Assembly (NCBI GenBank): GCA_963762635.1
Contig: CAVXLQ010000018.1
Coordinates: 620,001 to 684,000, forward strand
Direction of reading: 5' to 3'
Source: Tenggerimyces sp963762635
GTDB taxonomy: Bacteria; Actinomycetota; Actinomycetes; Propionibacteriales; Actinopolymorphaceae
DNA length: 64,000 nucleotides
Shown: positions 25,793-35,153 of the stretch, in pieces
Layout of the letters: the number at the start of each line of letters is the position of its first letter
Position numbering within the stretch: position 1 is the stretch's first letter
Notes under the pieces: model-generated
What the model saw: only the letters and a program-made list of their open reading frames with translations
Database searches by the model: none
Told to the model about the DNA's origin: nothing
Made by a program: the position numbers and the translations under genes

Positions 25793-27901
25793 GTGACGAA
25801 CTCCACGCCCTATCCCGAGGCCGAACGAGACGAGCGCACCGACACGCTGCATGGGCAGGTCGTTGCCGATCCGTACCGCTGGCTCGAAGACGCGGAGTCC
25901 AAGCACACCGAGCGATGGCTCGAGGGCCAGGAGGACCTGTTCCGCGAGCGCCGTAAGGACTGGGACCAGCACGAGGGGTTCAAGCAGCGGCTCACGCAGC
26001 TGCTCGCCTCGGGCGCGATCGGCGCACCCGTCTGGCGCGGCCAACGGCAGTTCTTCCTCCGGCGCACGCCCGACCAGGAGCACTCGGTCCTCCTCACCAT
26101 CGACCCGGACGGCACCGAGCGCGTCCTCGTCGACCCGATCGAGCTCGACCTCTCCGGCACGACCACGCTCGACGCCTGGCAGCCCTCGAAGGAGGGGGAC
26201 CTGCTCGCGTACCAGATCTCGCGCGGCGGCACCGAGGAGTCCGAGATCGTCGTCCTCGACGTCGCCACCGGGCGCCAGGTCGACGGACCGATCGACCGCA
26301 CCCGGTCCTCCCCCATCGCCTGGCTGCCCGACGGCAAGGCCTTCTACTACGTCCGCAGGCTCCACCCGGACGACGTGCCGAAGGACGAACGCCAGTACCA
26401 CCGCCGCATCTGGCTCCACCAGGTCGGCGCCCACCCCGACGACGACGTGATCGTGTTCGGCGCGGACCTCGACAAGACCACCTACTACGGCGTCACGGTC
26501 AGCCGCGACGGAAGGTGGCTGATCGTCAGCGCCGCGCTGGGAACGGCACCGCGCAACGACGTCTGGATGGCCGACCTCACGGCGGGCAGCCTCGATGCCC
26601 CGCGGTTCGCACCCCTGCAGGTCGGCGTCGACGCGCGCGTCGGCGCCCGCGTCGGACGCGACGGCAAGCTCTACGCCTGGACCGACCGCGACGCGCCGCG
26701 CGGGCAGCTCAAGGTCGCCGACCTCGACAACGGTGTGCCGCCGTACGAGCAGTGGCGCACGCTCGTCGCCCAGGACGACGACGCCGTCCTCGAGGACTAC
26801 GCGATCCTCGACGGCCCCGAGCTCCAGACCCCGCTGCTCGTCACGTCCTGGACCGAGCACGCGGTATCGAAGCTCGCCGTCCACGACCTCGCGACCGGCC
26901 AACAGACCGGCGAGGTCGAGCTGCCCGGAGTGGGCTCCGTCGGTGGCGTCGGCGAACGTCCCGAGGGCGGCCACGAGTGCTGGTTCGGCTACACCGACTA
27001 CGGCACGCCGTCGAGCATCTGGCGCTACGACGCCCGCACCGGCGAGTGCACGATCTGGGCCACCCCGCCCGGCACCGTCGACAACCTGCCGGACATCGGG
27101 ACGCGACAGGTCACCTACACCTCGTTCGACGGCACCGAGATCCGCATGTTCGTGATCTCGCCAGCCGACGGCGACCCCGACCAGCCGCGGCCGACGATCC
27201 TCTACGGGTACGGCGGATTCGGCATCTCGCTGACGCCGGCGTTCTCCGCCGGCATCCTCTCCTGGGTCGAGGCCGGCGGCGTGTACGCGATCGCCAACCT
27301 CCGCGGCGGCGGTGAGGAGGGCGAGGACTGGCACCGCGCCGGCATGCGCGACCAGAAGCAGCGCGTGTTCGACGACTTCCTCGCGGCGGGTGACTGGCTC
27401 ACCAGGAACGGCTGGACCACCCCCGACCTGCTCGCGATCTCCGGCGGCTCGAACGGCGGCCTGCTCGTCGGCGCCGCGCTGACCCAGCGCCCGCAGGCGT
27501 TCCGCGCGGTCGTCTGCTCGGCACCGCTGCTCGACATGGTCCGGTACGAGCGCTCCGGCCTCGGGCAGCTCTGGACGGACGAGTACGGCACGGTGTCGAA
27601 CGAGGAGGAGTTCGGCTGGCTCTACGCGTACTCGCCGTACCACCGCGTGGTCGACGACATGCCGTACCCGGCCGTGCTGTTCACGGTCTTCGACGGCGAC
27701 ACGCGCGTCGACACCCTGCACGCCCGCAAGCTGGCGGCAGCGCTGCAGCACTCCTCGGCGTCCCACCCGGCGACGCACCCGATCCTGCTGCGGAACGAGC
27801 GGGAGGTCGGGCACAGCAACCGCGCGCTGTCCCGCACCGTCGAACTGTCCAGCGACACGCTGGCGTTCCTCGCCTGGGCTACCGATTTGCGGAGGGGCTA
27901 G
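25793..27901 (+). CDS. Prolyl oligopeptidase family serine peptidase (S9A)
   Basis: The protein is 702 residues from GTG 25793, which places TNSTPYPEAERDE and DPYRWLED at the N-terminus as in the family. Residues about 70-420 form the seven-bladed beta-propeller. The C-terminal alpha/beta-hydrolase domain contains YGYGGFGIS, the nucleophile Ser at about 553 in GGSNGGL, the Asp near DGDTRVD and the His in VGHSN. It has no signal peptide, so it probably cleaves short Pro-containing peptides in the cytoplasm. The upstream 176 bases between the truncated GNAT and this gene show no promoter that can be named. Confidence 0.93.
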   Translation: MTNSTPYPEAERDERTDTLHGQVVADPYRWLEDAESKHTERWLEGQEDLFRERRKDWDQHEGFKQRLTQLLASGAIGAPVWRGQRQFFLRRTPDQEHSVLLTIDPDGTERVLVDPIELDLSGTTTLDAWQPSKEGDLLAYQISRGGTEESEIVVLDVATGRQVDGPIDRTRSSPIAWLPDGKAFYYVRRLHPDDVPKDERQYHRRIWLHQVGAHPDDDVIVFGADLDKTTYYGVTVSRDGRWLIVSAALGTAPRNDVWMADLTAGSLDAPRFAPLQVGVDARVGARVGRDGKLYAWTDRDAPRGQLKVADLDNGVPPYEQWRTLVAQDDDAVLEDYAILDGPELQTPLLVTSWTEHAVSKLAVHDLATGQQTGEVELPGVGSVGGVGERPEGGHECWFGYTDYGTPSSIWRYDARTGECTIWATPPGTVDNLPDIGTRQVTYTSFDGTEIRMFVISPADGDPDQPRPTILYGYGGFGISLTPAFSAGILSWVEAGGVYAIANLRGGGEEGEDWHRAGMRDQKQRVFDDFLAAGDWLTRNGWTTPDLLAISGGSNGGLLVGAALTQRPQAFRAVVCSAPLLDMVRYERSGLGQLWTDEYGTVSNEEEFGWLYAYSPYHRVVDDMPYPAVLFTVFDGDTRVDTLHARKLAAALQHSSASHPATHPILLRNEREVGHSNRALSRTVELSSDTLAFLAWATDLRRG

Positions 27902-27935
27902 GCGAACTCTCAGGTTCGCTGGAAAGAATGAAGCG

Positions 27936-28841
27936 ATGAACGCCGCATTGGACTGGCAATTCTGGGCCGACCAGCTCGAGGTGCCGGGCAAGGTCGTCTT
28001 GCTGATCGTGCTCGGTGCCATCCTGCGACTCGTCGTCCACCGCCTGATCCGCCGCCTCGTGCGGCGTACGGCTGGCCTGACGGCGCCCGAACGCCTGCTC
28101 GGCAGCAAGACCGCCGCGGCGATCGTCAACCACGCGGGGCTCGCGAACGAGCGCCGCCGGCAGCGTTCCGAGGCGCTCGGCTCGCTGTTCGAGAGCATCA
28201 CCACCGTCGTCATCGGCACCGTCGTGGTGCTGATGGTGCTCGGCCAGCTGCGGTTCGACCTCGCCCCGCTGCTCGCGAGCGCCGGCGTGGTCGGCGTGGC
28301 GCTCGGCTTCGGCGCGCAGAACCTGGTGAAGGACTTCCTGTCCGGCGTCTTCATGCTGCTGGAGGACCAGTACGGCATAGGCGATGTCATCGACATGGGC
28401 GAGGCCGTCGGCACGGTCGAGGGCGTGGGGCTGCGGACCACGAGGCTCCGCGACGGCGACGGCGTGCTGTGGCACGTACGCAATGGCGAGGTGCTCCGCG
28501 TCGGCAACAAGAGCCAGGGCTGGTCGACGCTGCTGCTCGACGTCGAGGTCGCGTACGACGAGAACACCGAACGCGTCGAGGAGCTGATCAACACCGTCGC
28601 CGCGGCGCTGGCCGCGGAGGAGAAGTGGGTGGACAAGGTCCTCGAGGCGCCGAAGGTCGTCGGCATCGAGGGCGTAAGCGGGATCGCCGTGACGTTGCGC
28701 GTGATCGGAAAGTGCACGGCGAACGACCACTTCTCGGTGCAGCGCGAGCTCCGGCAGCGGCTCAAGGACGCGTTCGCAGTGGAAGGAATCCGCGTTCCGC
28801 AGCCAATTCCTTGGACCGGTCCAGGCCAACCACCAGCCTGA
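27936..28841 (+). CDS. Small-conductance mechanosensitive channel (MscS family)
   Basis: The 301-residue membrane protein has an N-terminal span (about 15-33), two further spans (about 85-120) and then the MscS pore-helix and beta-domain: VVGVALGFGAQNLVKDFLSG, IGDVIDMGE, GTVEGVGLRTTRLRD and PNGEVLRVGN-like HVRNGEVLRVGN. The C-terminal alpha/beta vestibule follows. It releases solutes when membrane tension rises. It stands 34 bases behind the peptidase gene and is probably cotranscribed, with no functional link evident. Confidence 0.93.
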   Translation: MNAALDWQFWADQLEVPGKVVLLIVLGAILRLVVHRLIRRLVRRTAGLTAPERLLGSKTAAAIVNHAGLANERRRQRSEALGSLFESITTVVIGTVVVLMVLGQLRFDLAPLLASAGVVGVALGFGAQNLVKDFLSGVFMLLEDQYGIGDVIDMGEAVGTVEGVGLRTTRLRDGDGVLWHVRNGEVLRVGNKSQGWSTLLLDVEVAYDENTERVEELINTVAAALAAEEKWVDKVLEAPKVVGIEGVSGIAVTLRVIGKCTANDHFSVQRELRQRLKDAFAVEGIRVPQPIPWTGPGQPPA

Positions 28842-29057
28842 TCTCGCGACTTACACCCTTCCGCGAGGGATATTCCCAAGCTCACCATTGAGCACAGTTC
28901 AGCCCGTTTTCCGAAACCGTGAAACCGCCCGAATAGGCAATTCCTAAGACGCTGAGTAACGGCACAGTCCGGATCAGGTACGACTGGCCGAAAATCTGAC
29001 ATTTAACATGCCTACCTAGCCATTTGGAACCACGTTCCGGATAGTCACTCCAACGTC

Positions 29058-29086
29058 TTGACATGCACCCAACCTGCCTCGATATT
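29058..29086 (+). promoter_or_regulatory. Strong housekeeping-type promoter for the NodB-GT2-acyltransferase gene
   Basis: A consensus TTGACA at 29058-29063 and GATATT at 29081-29086 are exactly 17 bases apart, in a locally AT-rich gap. Transcription should start near 29093, giving a leader of almost 190 bases before the ATG at 29282. The leader holds a GC-rich hairpin around 29108-29126 (GCGCTG...GAGCGC). Nothing else is seen in 28842-29057. Confidence 0.7.
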
Positions 29087-29281
29087 GCGTCTGCAATCGA
29101 AATGTCCGCGCTGTGGGGAGCGCGCAGGGGTCATGGGCCGGACTGCCGATAGTTGGAGCGAAGGCAACCCGGTGATCATGCTGAGGCAATTTTCACGGCG
29201 TGGGGGGTCGTCGCTGTGGCTTCGCAGGATGTGCGTACCGGTGTGCCCGGATTCGCCGCCGTCGAGAGGTCCGACCGGGTC

Positions 29282-32200
29282 ATGTTCTTCGATCCGACCG
29301 GACGGCGTTGGCGTGTCGTGCGGATGGCGCTCCTCGTCGTGGCAGCACTCTTCCTTACCGCGTTGGCGGTCGTCGTGCCACAGGTAAGCTCACCGACCGC
29401 GCTGGAACCCGGCGTCACCCATTCACCCATCACGGCCGACGAGGTCGGCAAGGCGCCCTTGTTCGGCACCGGCCCGTTGCTGCGCGTCGTCCGACTCGAG
29501 CGCCACGGCGCCTACCTGATGGCGATGGACCCGTTCGCCAACAGTCCCCTGCACGTCGTGGGTGCCGCCGACAGCAAGCTCGTCGGCAGCAGTACGTACG
29601 CGATCGAACGGTACGGCTACGAGCCGTCGATGAAACAGACGATGTCGCTCACATTCGACGACGGCCCGGATCCCACCTATACACCGAAAATCCTGGACTT
29701 GCTTTCCCGTGAACACGTTCCCGCTACGTTCTGCATCATGGGAAGGAACGCCGCGAAATATCCACACATCGTGGCGCGAATCGTGCGTGAAGGACACGCG
29801 CTTTGCAACCATTCCTACAGTCACGCGGATCTCAGCACGGTCAGCGCATTCCAAGCGCGCGAGGAAATGATCCTCACCGATCGCATTCTTCGCGTCACAG
29901 GTGGTGTACGGGTCGACTATCTGCGGCCGCCCTACAACGGCGCCGACGACATCTCCGTCCAGGAGAGCACCGAGGCTTTGCTGCGCACGCAGCAATGGGG
30001 TTACCAGGTCGCGAACTACGACTTCGACACGGCCGACTGGGAGCACGCGCTCGACCGCAGCGCGATCCCGATGCCGGACCTGTCCGGCCAGAACCTCACC
30101 GTGCTCCTGCACGACGCGGGCGGGAAGCGCGAGAACAGCATCGCCTACACGAAGAAGCTGATCGACTCGGCGAGAGCGCGCGGCTACACGTTCCACACCA
30201 TGCCTGACGTCAACCCCGAGCTCGCCGCCGCGACGTCGAAGGTGACGCCGACGGCGTGGGACAAGGTGACGTTCGGCGGCGCCGTCGTGATCTCCGCGTG
30301 GAGCGGTCAGCTGCTGCGTTACCTGCTCTATCTCGCCGTGTTCCTCGTCCTCTCGGTTGGCCTGGTCAACATCTGCCTCGCGATCGTCCGCCGCATCCGG
30401 CGCCGGCGGCTGGTCCGCTCGTACGCTCCGAACTTCGACGCTCCCCTGGTCAGTGTGGTGATCGCCGCTTTCAACGAGGAGAAGGTGATCGAGCGGACCC
30501 TCGACACGGTCCGCCGCACCACGTACCCGTACCTCGACATCGTCGTGGTCGACGACGGCTCCACCGACCGGACCGCGGAGATCGTCGACCGGATCAGGGA
30601 GACCGACGACCGCGTACGGCTGGTGCGGCAGGCGAACACCGGCAAGGCGGTCGCGCTCAACAACGGCTTCGAGGCCGCGGCGGGCGAGATCGTGGTGACC
30701 GGCGATGCCGACACCATCTTCATGCCGGATGCGATCACCAACCTGGTAAGGCACTTCGTACGTCCCGGCGCCGAACGCCTCGCAGCCGTCGCCGGTGTGA
30801 TCAAGGTCGGCAACGTCCGCAACCTGCTCACCCGCTGGCAGGCCCTGGAGTACCTGACCCAGGTCGGCGTGGAACGGGCGGCGCACGCCGCGATGGGCGC
30901 GATCATGACCGTCCCCGGCGCCTGCGCGGCCTGGCGCCGCTCGGCCGTGCTCGCCGTCGGCGGCTTCTCGCACGCGACGCTCGCCGAGGACTGCGACCTC
31001 GCGTTGACACTGCAGCAGCACGGCTACCTCGTCACCCAGGACGACGAGGCGATCGCGTACACCGAGGTGCCCGAGACCATGGCAGCGCTGCTCCGGCAGC
31101 GGCTGCGTTGGACGTTCGGCAACCTGCAGGCGCTGTGGAAGCACCGCAGGATGCTGTTGCGGCCGCAGTTCGGCTGCCTAGGCCTGGTCGTGCTCCCGTT
31201 CGCCGCTCTCTCACTCGCGACGTCGGTCGCGTTCATGCCGTTCATCTACCTGATGGTGTTCCTCGCGCTGCGCGACCAGGGCGCCTCGATCGTGCTGCTC
31301 TACCTGCTGATCTTCCTCGGCGTCCACCTGGTCTTCGCGACGATCGGCGTGATCCTGCAGAAGGAACGGCCGACCCACCTGTTGATCCTGCCGATCTACC
31401 CGGCGATCCAGGAGCCGCTCCGCGCGTACCTCGTGTTCAAGTCGCTCGTCTCCGCCCTGCGCGGCGCGCGGCTCGGCTGGAACAAGCTCAACAGAACAGG
31501 GACGATCGCGTCCGACCCCGTCCGCCCGACCCGCGTGCCGTCGGCCGTGGTCGCTCCGGTGGCAGTGGCCAAACGTGAACGCTGGTTGGACTTTCTCCGC
31601 TCGGTCGCGCTGATCCGGATCGTCGCGTACCACACGCTCGGCGTCGCCTGGTTCAGCCTGATCTTCCCGTCGATGGGGATAATGTTCGGCCTCGCCGGCT
31701 CGCTGATGGCGCGTTCGCTGGACCGGTCGTCCGGCGGCGTCGTCCTGTCGAGGCTGCGGCGCCTGCTCCCCGCGCTGTGGCTGCTGGCCGTCATCTGGGT
31801 GCCGCTGATGATCTGGCACGGCTGGACGTCGAACGGCGACTCCTCGCGCGCGCTCAACGGGCCGGAGCTCCTGCTGTGGGTGTTCCCGATCTTCGACCCG
31901 CCGAGCAGCGACTGGGGCGGCGACGTCACCCAGGTGCTGTGGTACCTCCGCACCTACCTGTGGCTCGTGCTGCTCTCCCCGCTCGCGCTCGCCGCGTTCC
32001 GCCGCTGGCCGGTGCGCACGATGCTGGTGCCGCTCGGCGTGATCACGCTGTCGGCGATCGGCGTGCTGAACTTCGAGGACAGCCTGCTGAACTCCGCGCT
32101 GCTGGACATCGCGACGTACGGCGCCTGCTGGCTGCTCGGTTTCGCCCACCACGACGGCATGATCAAGCGGGCCAGGTTGTCGACGCTCGCGCTGCTCGCC

Positions 32201-33601
32201 GTTCCCACGTTGGCGATCGGCGGCTGGTGGGCGTGGACCCAGTACGGCGTGCTCGGCACGTACGACCTGAACGAGATCCCGTTCGCCCAAGCCATGTGGT
32301 CGTTCGGCTTCGTCATCCTGCTGCTGCGCTTCTCGCCGTCGATGGCCTGGCTCGAACGCATCCCCATCCTGCGCAGGCTCGTCGAGATCCTGAACAGCCG
32401 AGCGGTCACGGTCTACCTGTGGCACGAGGTCGCGATCATGCTCAGCGTCGGCGCGCTGATCTTCGTCGCGATCGACAACGTCGCGCTGCAGCTCGCGATC
32501 GTGTGGGCGCTGCTCGCCGTCGGGGTCGTGCTGTTCGGCTGGGTCGAGGACCTCGCGGCGCGGCGCCCACCGCAGTTGGTGCCGGGCGTCCCGATCCCGA
32601 TCCCGGCGCTGGTCAGGCTCGCCCAGACGCCGGTACGCGGGTTCGCCTGGATCCTCAGGCCGCGCCGTGCGCTCCCCGCACTCGCGACGCTGGGCGTGGC
32701 CGTCGCCGCGATCCTGCTCGTGACCACGGTGATCTCGCCGCCCCAGCTGGGCGGCGGCGCGAGGATCAGCCAGGCCGCGCCGACCGTGGGTCCTGCCGAA
32801 GAACGCGAGAACGAACGGGCGGCCTCGTTCCGCGCGGCCGCCGTGCAGTGGATCGACCGCAACGTCGCCTCGGGCGGCCGGGTCATCGCCGGCGAGACGA
32901 TGATGCGGAGCCTCGTCGCGGCGGGTTTCTCGACCACGTACCTCATCCCGTTCGACCTGGTCGACTCCGCCGTCGGCGCCGCGGACAACAAGGCGCTCAC
33001 GCCGTCCGCGCTCGCCGAGTCCGGCCTCGACTACGTCGTCGAGACCGCGTTCACCCGCGCCTCCCCCAAGCCGTCGCCCGCGACGCGGCAGCGACTCGGC
33101 CAGGCGCCGACCATCGCGGCGTTCGGGACCGGCGACGACCGGGTCGCGATTCGGCTCGTCCTGCCGAAGGAGTCGGTCCCGTCGAAGGTCGACGCCGCGG
33201 CCGACGCCGAAGCACGGCGGCACGCCGGCACCGAGCTCGCGACGAACGAGCGACTCGAGCTGACCGACGCGGCGCGGTCGGCGCTCGAGTCCGGCCAGGT
33301 GGACTCCCGGCTGCTGAGCGTCCTGTCGCTGCTGACCGGCGAACACCGGCTGGGCATCGCCGGGTTCGCCCTGGAGCCCGGCGAGAGCAGGACCTCGCCG
33401 CGCCGCAACCTCCGCATCACCTCGATCGACGGCCGCCCGGTCACCAGTCCGGCGGACGTAGCCCGGCTCAGCCGGGTGCTCCACCTGCAGCGCTCGACGT
33501 TCCGGCCCACCGAGTTCGGCGTGGTCGGCGACACGGGCTCACCTGCGTTCGAAGTGCACTTCGCCGCGCCGAGTCCGGTGGGCCTACTTCCGGGCGGCTG
33601 A
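29282..33601 (+). CDS. Trifunctional fusion: NodB-like deacetylase, GT2 glycosyltransferase, acyltransferase-3
   Basis: The protein is 1439 residues from ATG 29282; in-frame GTG and TTG codons up to 29153 could lengthen it. A signal-anchor span lies at about 12-35. Residues about 115-300 are a NodB polysaccharide deacetylase: TFDDGPD, NHSYSH, RPPYN, DFDTADW and LLHDAGG. A span leads into a processive family-2 glycosyltransferase at about 390-720 with VVDDGSTDRT, GDADT, EDCDLAL and QRLRW, then further spans. From about 765 a multispan acyltransferase-3 domain begins (WLDFLRSVALIRIVAYHT). The last approximately 280 residues are probably extracytoplasmic and unrecognised. Deacetylase-GT2 fusions are known in actinobacteria; adding an acyltransferase gives the three chemistries of Nod-factor assembly. 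It probably makes a deacetylated, acylated surface glycan. A DUF4397 gene follows. Confidence 0.88.
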   Translation: MFFDPTGRRWRVVRMALLVVAALFLTALAVVVPQVSSPTALEPGVTHSPITADEVGKAPLFGTGPLLRVVRLERHGAYLMAMDPFANSPLHVVGAADSKLVGSSTYAIERYGYEPSMKQTMSLTFDDGPDPTYTPKILDLLSREHVPATFCIMGRNAAKYPHIVARIVREGHALCNHSYSHADLSTVSAFQAREEMILTDRILRVTGGVRVDYLRPPYNGADDISVQESTEALLRTQQWGYQVANYDFDTADWEHALDRSAIPMPDLSGQNLTVLLHDAGGKRENSIAYTKKLIDSARARGYTFHTMPDVNPELAAATSKVTPTAWDKVTFGGAVVISAWSGQLLRYLLYLAVFLVLSVGLVNICLAIVRRIRRRRLVRSYAPNFDAPLVSVVIAAFNEEKVIERTLDTVRRTTYPYLDIVVVDDGSTDRTAEIVDRIRETDDRVRLVRQANTGKAVALNNGFEAAAGEIVVTGDADTIFMPDAITNLVRHFVRPGAERLAAVAGVIKVGNVRNLLTRWQALEYLTQVGVERAAHAAMGAIMTVPGACAAWRRSAVLAVGGFSHATLAEDCDLALTLQQHGYLVTQDDEAIAYTEVPETMAALLRQRLRWTFGNLQALWKHRRMLLRPQFGCLGLVVLPFAALSLATSVAFMPFIYLMVFLALRDQGASIVLLYLLIFLGVHLVFATIGVILQKERPTHLLILPIYPAIQEPLRAYLVFKSLVSALRGARLGWNKLNRTGTIASDPVRPTRVPSAVVAPVAVAKRERWLDFLRSVALIRIVAYHTLGVAWFSLIFPSMGIMFGLAGSLMARSLDRSSGGVVLSRLRRLLPALWLLAVIWVPLMIWHGWTSNGDSSRALNGPELLLWVFPIFDPPSSDWGGDVTQVLWYLRTYLWLVLLSPLALAAFRRWPVRTMLVPLGVITLSAIGVLNFEDSLLNSALLDIATYGACWLLGFAHHDGMIKRARLSTLALLAVPTLAIGGWWAWTQYGVLGTYDLNEIPFAQAMWSFGFVILLLRFSPSMAWLERIPILRRLVEILNSRAVTVYLWHEVAIMLSVGALIFVAIDNVALQLAIVWALLAVGVVLFGWVEDLAARRPPQLVPGVPIPIPALVRLAQTPVRGFAWILRPRRALPALATLGVAVAAILLVTTVISPPQLGGGARISQAAPTVGPAEERENERAASFRAAAVQWIDRNVASGGRVIAGETMMRSLVAAGFSTTYLIPFDLVDSAVGAADNKALTPSALAESGLDYVVETAFTRASPKPSPATRQRLGQAPTIAAFGTGDDRVAIRLVLPKESVPSKVDAAADAEARRHAGTELATNERLELTDAARSALESGQVDSRLLSVLSLLTGEHRLGIAGFALEPGESRTSPRRNLRITSIDGRPVTSPADVARLSRVLHLQRSTFRPTEFGVVGDTGSPAFEVHFAAPSPVGLLPGG

Positions 33602-33624
33602 GTGCAACACATAGAGGAGGAACC

Positions 33625-34479
33625 GTGAAGACAGCAACACTGCTAGTCCCACGCCAGGCCCTGGTCGCCCTCGTGGTGGCCATGGTCGCGCTCGGCGGGG
33701 TGCTCGCGTTCGCGCGGCCCGCCGCGGCCGCGACGTCGACGTACCTGCGCCTCGCGCACCTGTCGCCCGACACTCCGCAGGTGGACGTCTACCTGTCGCC
33801 GTTCGGGCGTACGAGTGAGCAGAAGCTCGTTCTCGACCACGTGGGCTACGGCGCGATGTCGCCGTACCAGACGCTGCAGACCGGGTACTACACGGTCGCG
33901 ATGCGGCCGACCGGCGCCGACCCGAGCACGCCGGCGGTCATCTCGACCGACATCCGGCTGTCGACGTCGAAGGCGTACACGCTGGCCGGTACGGGGCTGA
34001 ACAAGCAGCTCAGCCTGCGGCTGTTCGAGGACGACCTGACCCCGCCGGCGTCGAACGAGTCGCGCGTACGGGTGATCCAGGCCGCCAACTCGGCTCCGTC
34101 GATCAACGTGAAGACCGCGGCCGGCGGGATGCTGGCGTCGGACACGAAGTTCGCGACGACGACCGGCTACGCCGCGGTGCCGGCGGGTGCGACCTCGCTG
34201 GAGATCGAGCCGATCGGTGGTACGGCGAAGGCTTCGAGCGTTCCGGTCAACCTGCGCGGCGGCACGGTGCTGTCGGTGCTGGTGGTGAACGGCGCGAACG
34301 GTGGGCTCACCGTTCGTACCGTGCTCGACGCCGAGGGCATGACGCGGATGCCGGTCGGTGCGGTGGACACCGGTGACGGGTTCGGCGCTTGGGCGTCGCG
34401 CGCCTACTGGGTCGGGGCTGCTGCCCTCGTCCTGCTGCTCGCGTTCGTGCTCCTCCGCCGGCGGCGTCAGCTCGTCTGA
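33625..34479 (+). CDS. Secreted, C-terminally anchored DUF4397 protein
   Basis: The 284-residue product starts at GTG 33625 with GAGGAGG 4 bases upstream. It has a signal peptide ending ARPAAAA, then two DUF4397 repeats: LRLAHLSPDTPQVDVYLSP at about 38-56 and VRVIQAANSAPSINV at about 148-162. It ends with one membrane span (YWVGAAALVLLLAFVLL) and a RRRR tail. DUF4397 domains are beta-rich, exposed on the cell surface and often associated with sortase systems; the tail lacks an LPxTG motif, so it is membrane-anchored. It begins 23 bases after the fusion gene and probably shares its transcript. Confidence 0.88.
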   Translation: MKTATLLVPRQALVALVVAMVALGGVLAFARPAAAATSTYLRLAHLSPDTPQVDVYLSPFGRTSEQKLVLDHVGYGAMSPYQTLQTGYYTVAMRPTGADPSTPAVISTDIRLSTSKAYTLAGTGLNKQLSLRLFEDDLTPPASNESRVRVIQAANSAPSINVKTAAGGMLASDTKFATTTGYAAVPAGATSLEIEPIGGTAKASSVPVNLRGGTVLSVLVVNGANGGLTVRTVLDAEGMTRMPVGAVDTGDGFGAWASRAYWVGAAALVLLLAFVLLRRRRQLV

Positions 34480-34507
34480 CGCCTCTCGCGGCCTCGCCGC
34501 CCAGGAC

Positions 34508-35065
34508 TCAGGTCTGGGCGGCGAGGTCTTCCACGGTGCGCTCCACGAGGGTGGCCCGGCGCTCGGGCGTGCGTGCCTTGAGCAGCGGGAGGATCAGGAG
34601 GTAGCGGGCGGTCTTGTCGAGCGCGTCGAACGCCTTGGCGGCTTGCTCGTTCGCCTCGAGTGCCTTGGCCAGGTCGTCGGGGGTGGTGGCGGTGCTCTGG
34701 CGTTCGTACGCCTGGTCCCAGCGCCCGTCCGCCTTGGCCGCCTCGATCTCGGCGAAGCCCGGCGCACGCATCCGGCCGGCGGCGATCAGCTCGCCGGCAC
34801 GTTCGACGTTGACCTGCGACCACGCCCCGTTCGGGCGGCGCTTGGAGTAGCGCTGCAGGTAGAACCGCTCGTCCAGGCCCTTGCGCTGGCTGTCGATCCA
34901 GCCGTAGCAGAGCGCACCGTCGAGCGTCTCGCGGATGGTCACCGACTCGACGCCGGCGCCCTTCTTCGCGATCTTGACCCAGACCCCGCTGGCGTGCGTC
35001 TCGTGGTGGTCGGCGAGCCACGCGTCCCACTCCGCGCCGGAGCGGAAGGTGAGGATCTCGTTCAT
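34508..35065 (-). CDS. YdeI/OmpD-associated family protein
   Basis: The 185-residue protein starts at ATG 35065 after a clear GGAGG. It has the YdeI pattern: FRSGAEWDAWLADHH, GVWVKIAKKG, the LCYGWIDSQRKGLDE block, YLQRYSKRRPNGAWS and the C-terminal bacteriocin-protection (OmdA-like) helices ending in KARTPERR. The family is linked to antimicrobial-peptide tolerance in enterobacteria, with unknown biochemistry; it is cytoplasmic. It is downstream of osmC on the same strand but separated from it by a strong inverted repeat. Confidence 0.88.
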   Translation of the reverse strand: MNEILTFRSGAEWDAWLADHHETHASGVWVKIAKKGAGVESVTIRETLDGALCYGWIDSQRKGLDERFYLQRYSKRRPNGAWSQVNVERAGELIAAGRMRAPGFAEIEAAKADGRWDQAYERQSTATTPDDLAKALEANEQAAKAFDALDKTARYLLILPLLKARTPERRATLVERTVEDLAAQT

Positions 35066-35083
35066 CGTGGGGTCCTCCGGTGC

Positions 35084-35137
35084 GGTCGGAAACTGGCTTG
35101 GCTCTATCTTGCGAGGCCTTCCGGCCAGTTTCCGACC
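35084..35137. repeat. 14-bp perfect inverted repeat between osmC-like and ydeI-like genes
   Basis: GGTCGGAAACTGGC at 35084-35097 and its exact complement at 35124-35137 frame a 26-base loop. Position fits a terminator for the OsmC gene or an operator/attenuator for the YdeI gene, whose ribosome site starts only 10 bases away. There is no U-run. Confidence 0.7.
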
Positions 35138-35153
35138 ACTTTCGGGACCGGCC

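Noticed and set aside
25613..29002. 1129-residue minus-strand frame across the peptidase and MscS genes
   Set aside because: It opposes two intact conserved genes and has no recognisable domain.
29093..29281. c-di-AMP (ydaO) or c-di-GMP riboswitch in the fusion-gene leader
   Set aside because: Some short stretches look similar, but the conserved core segments of either class are not present.
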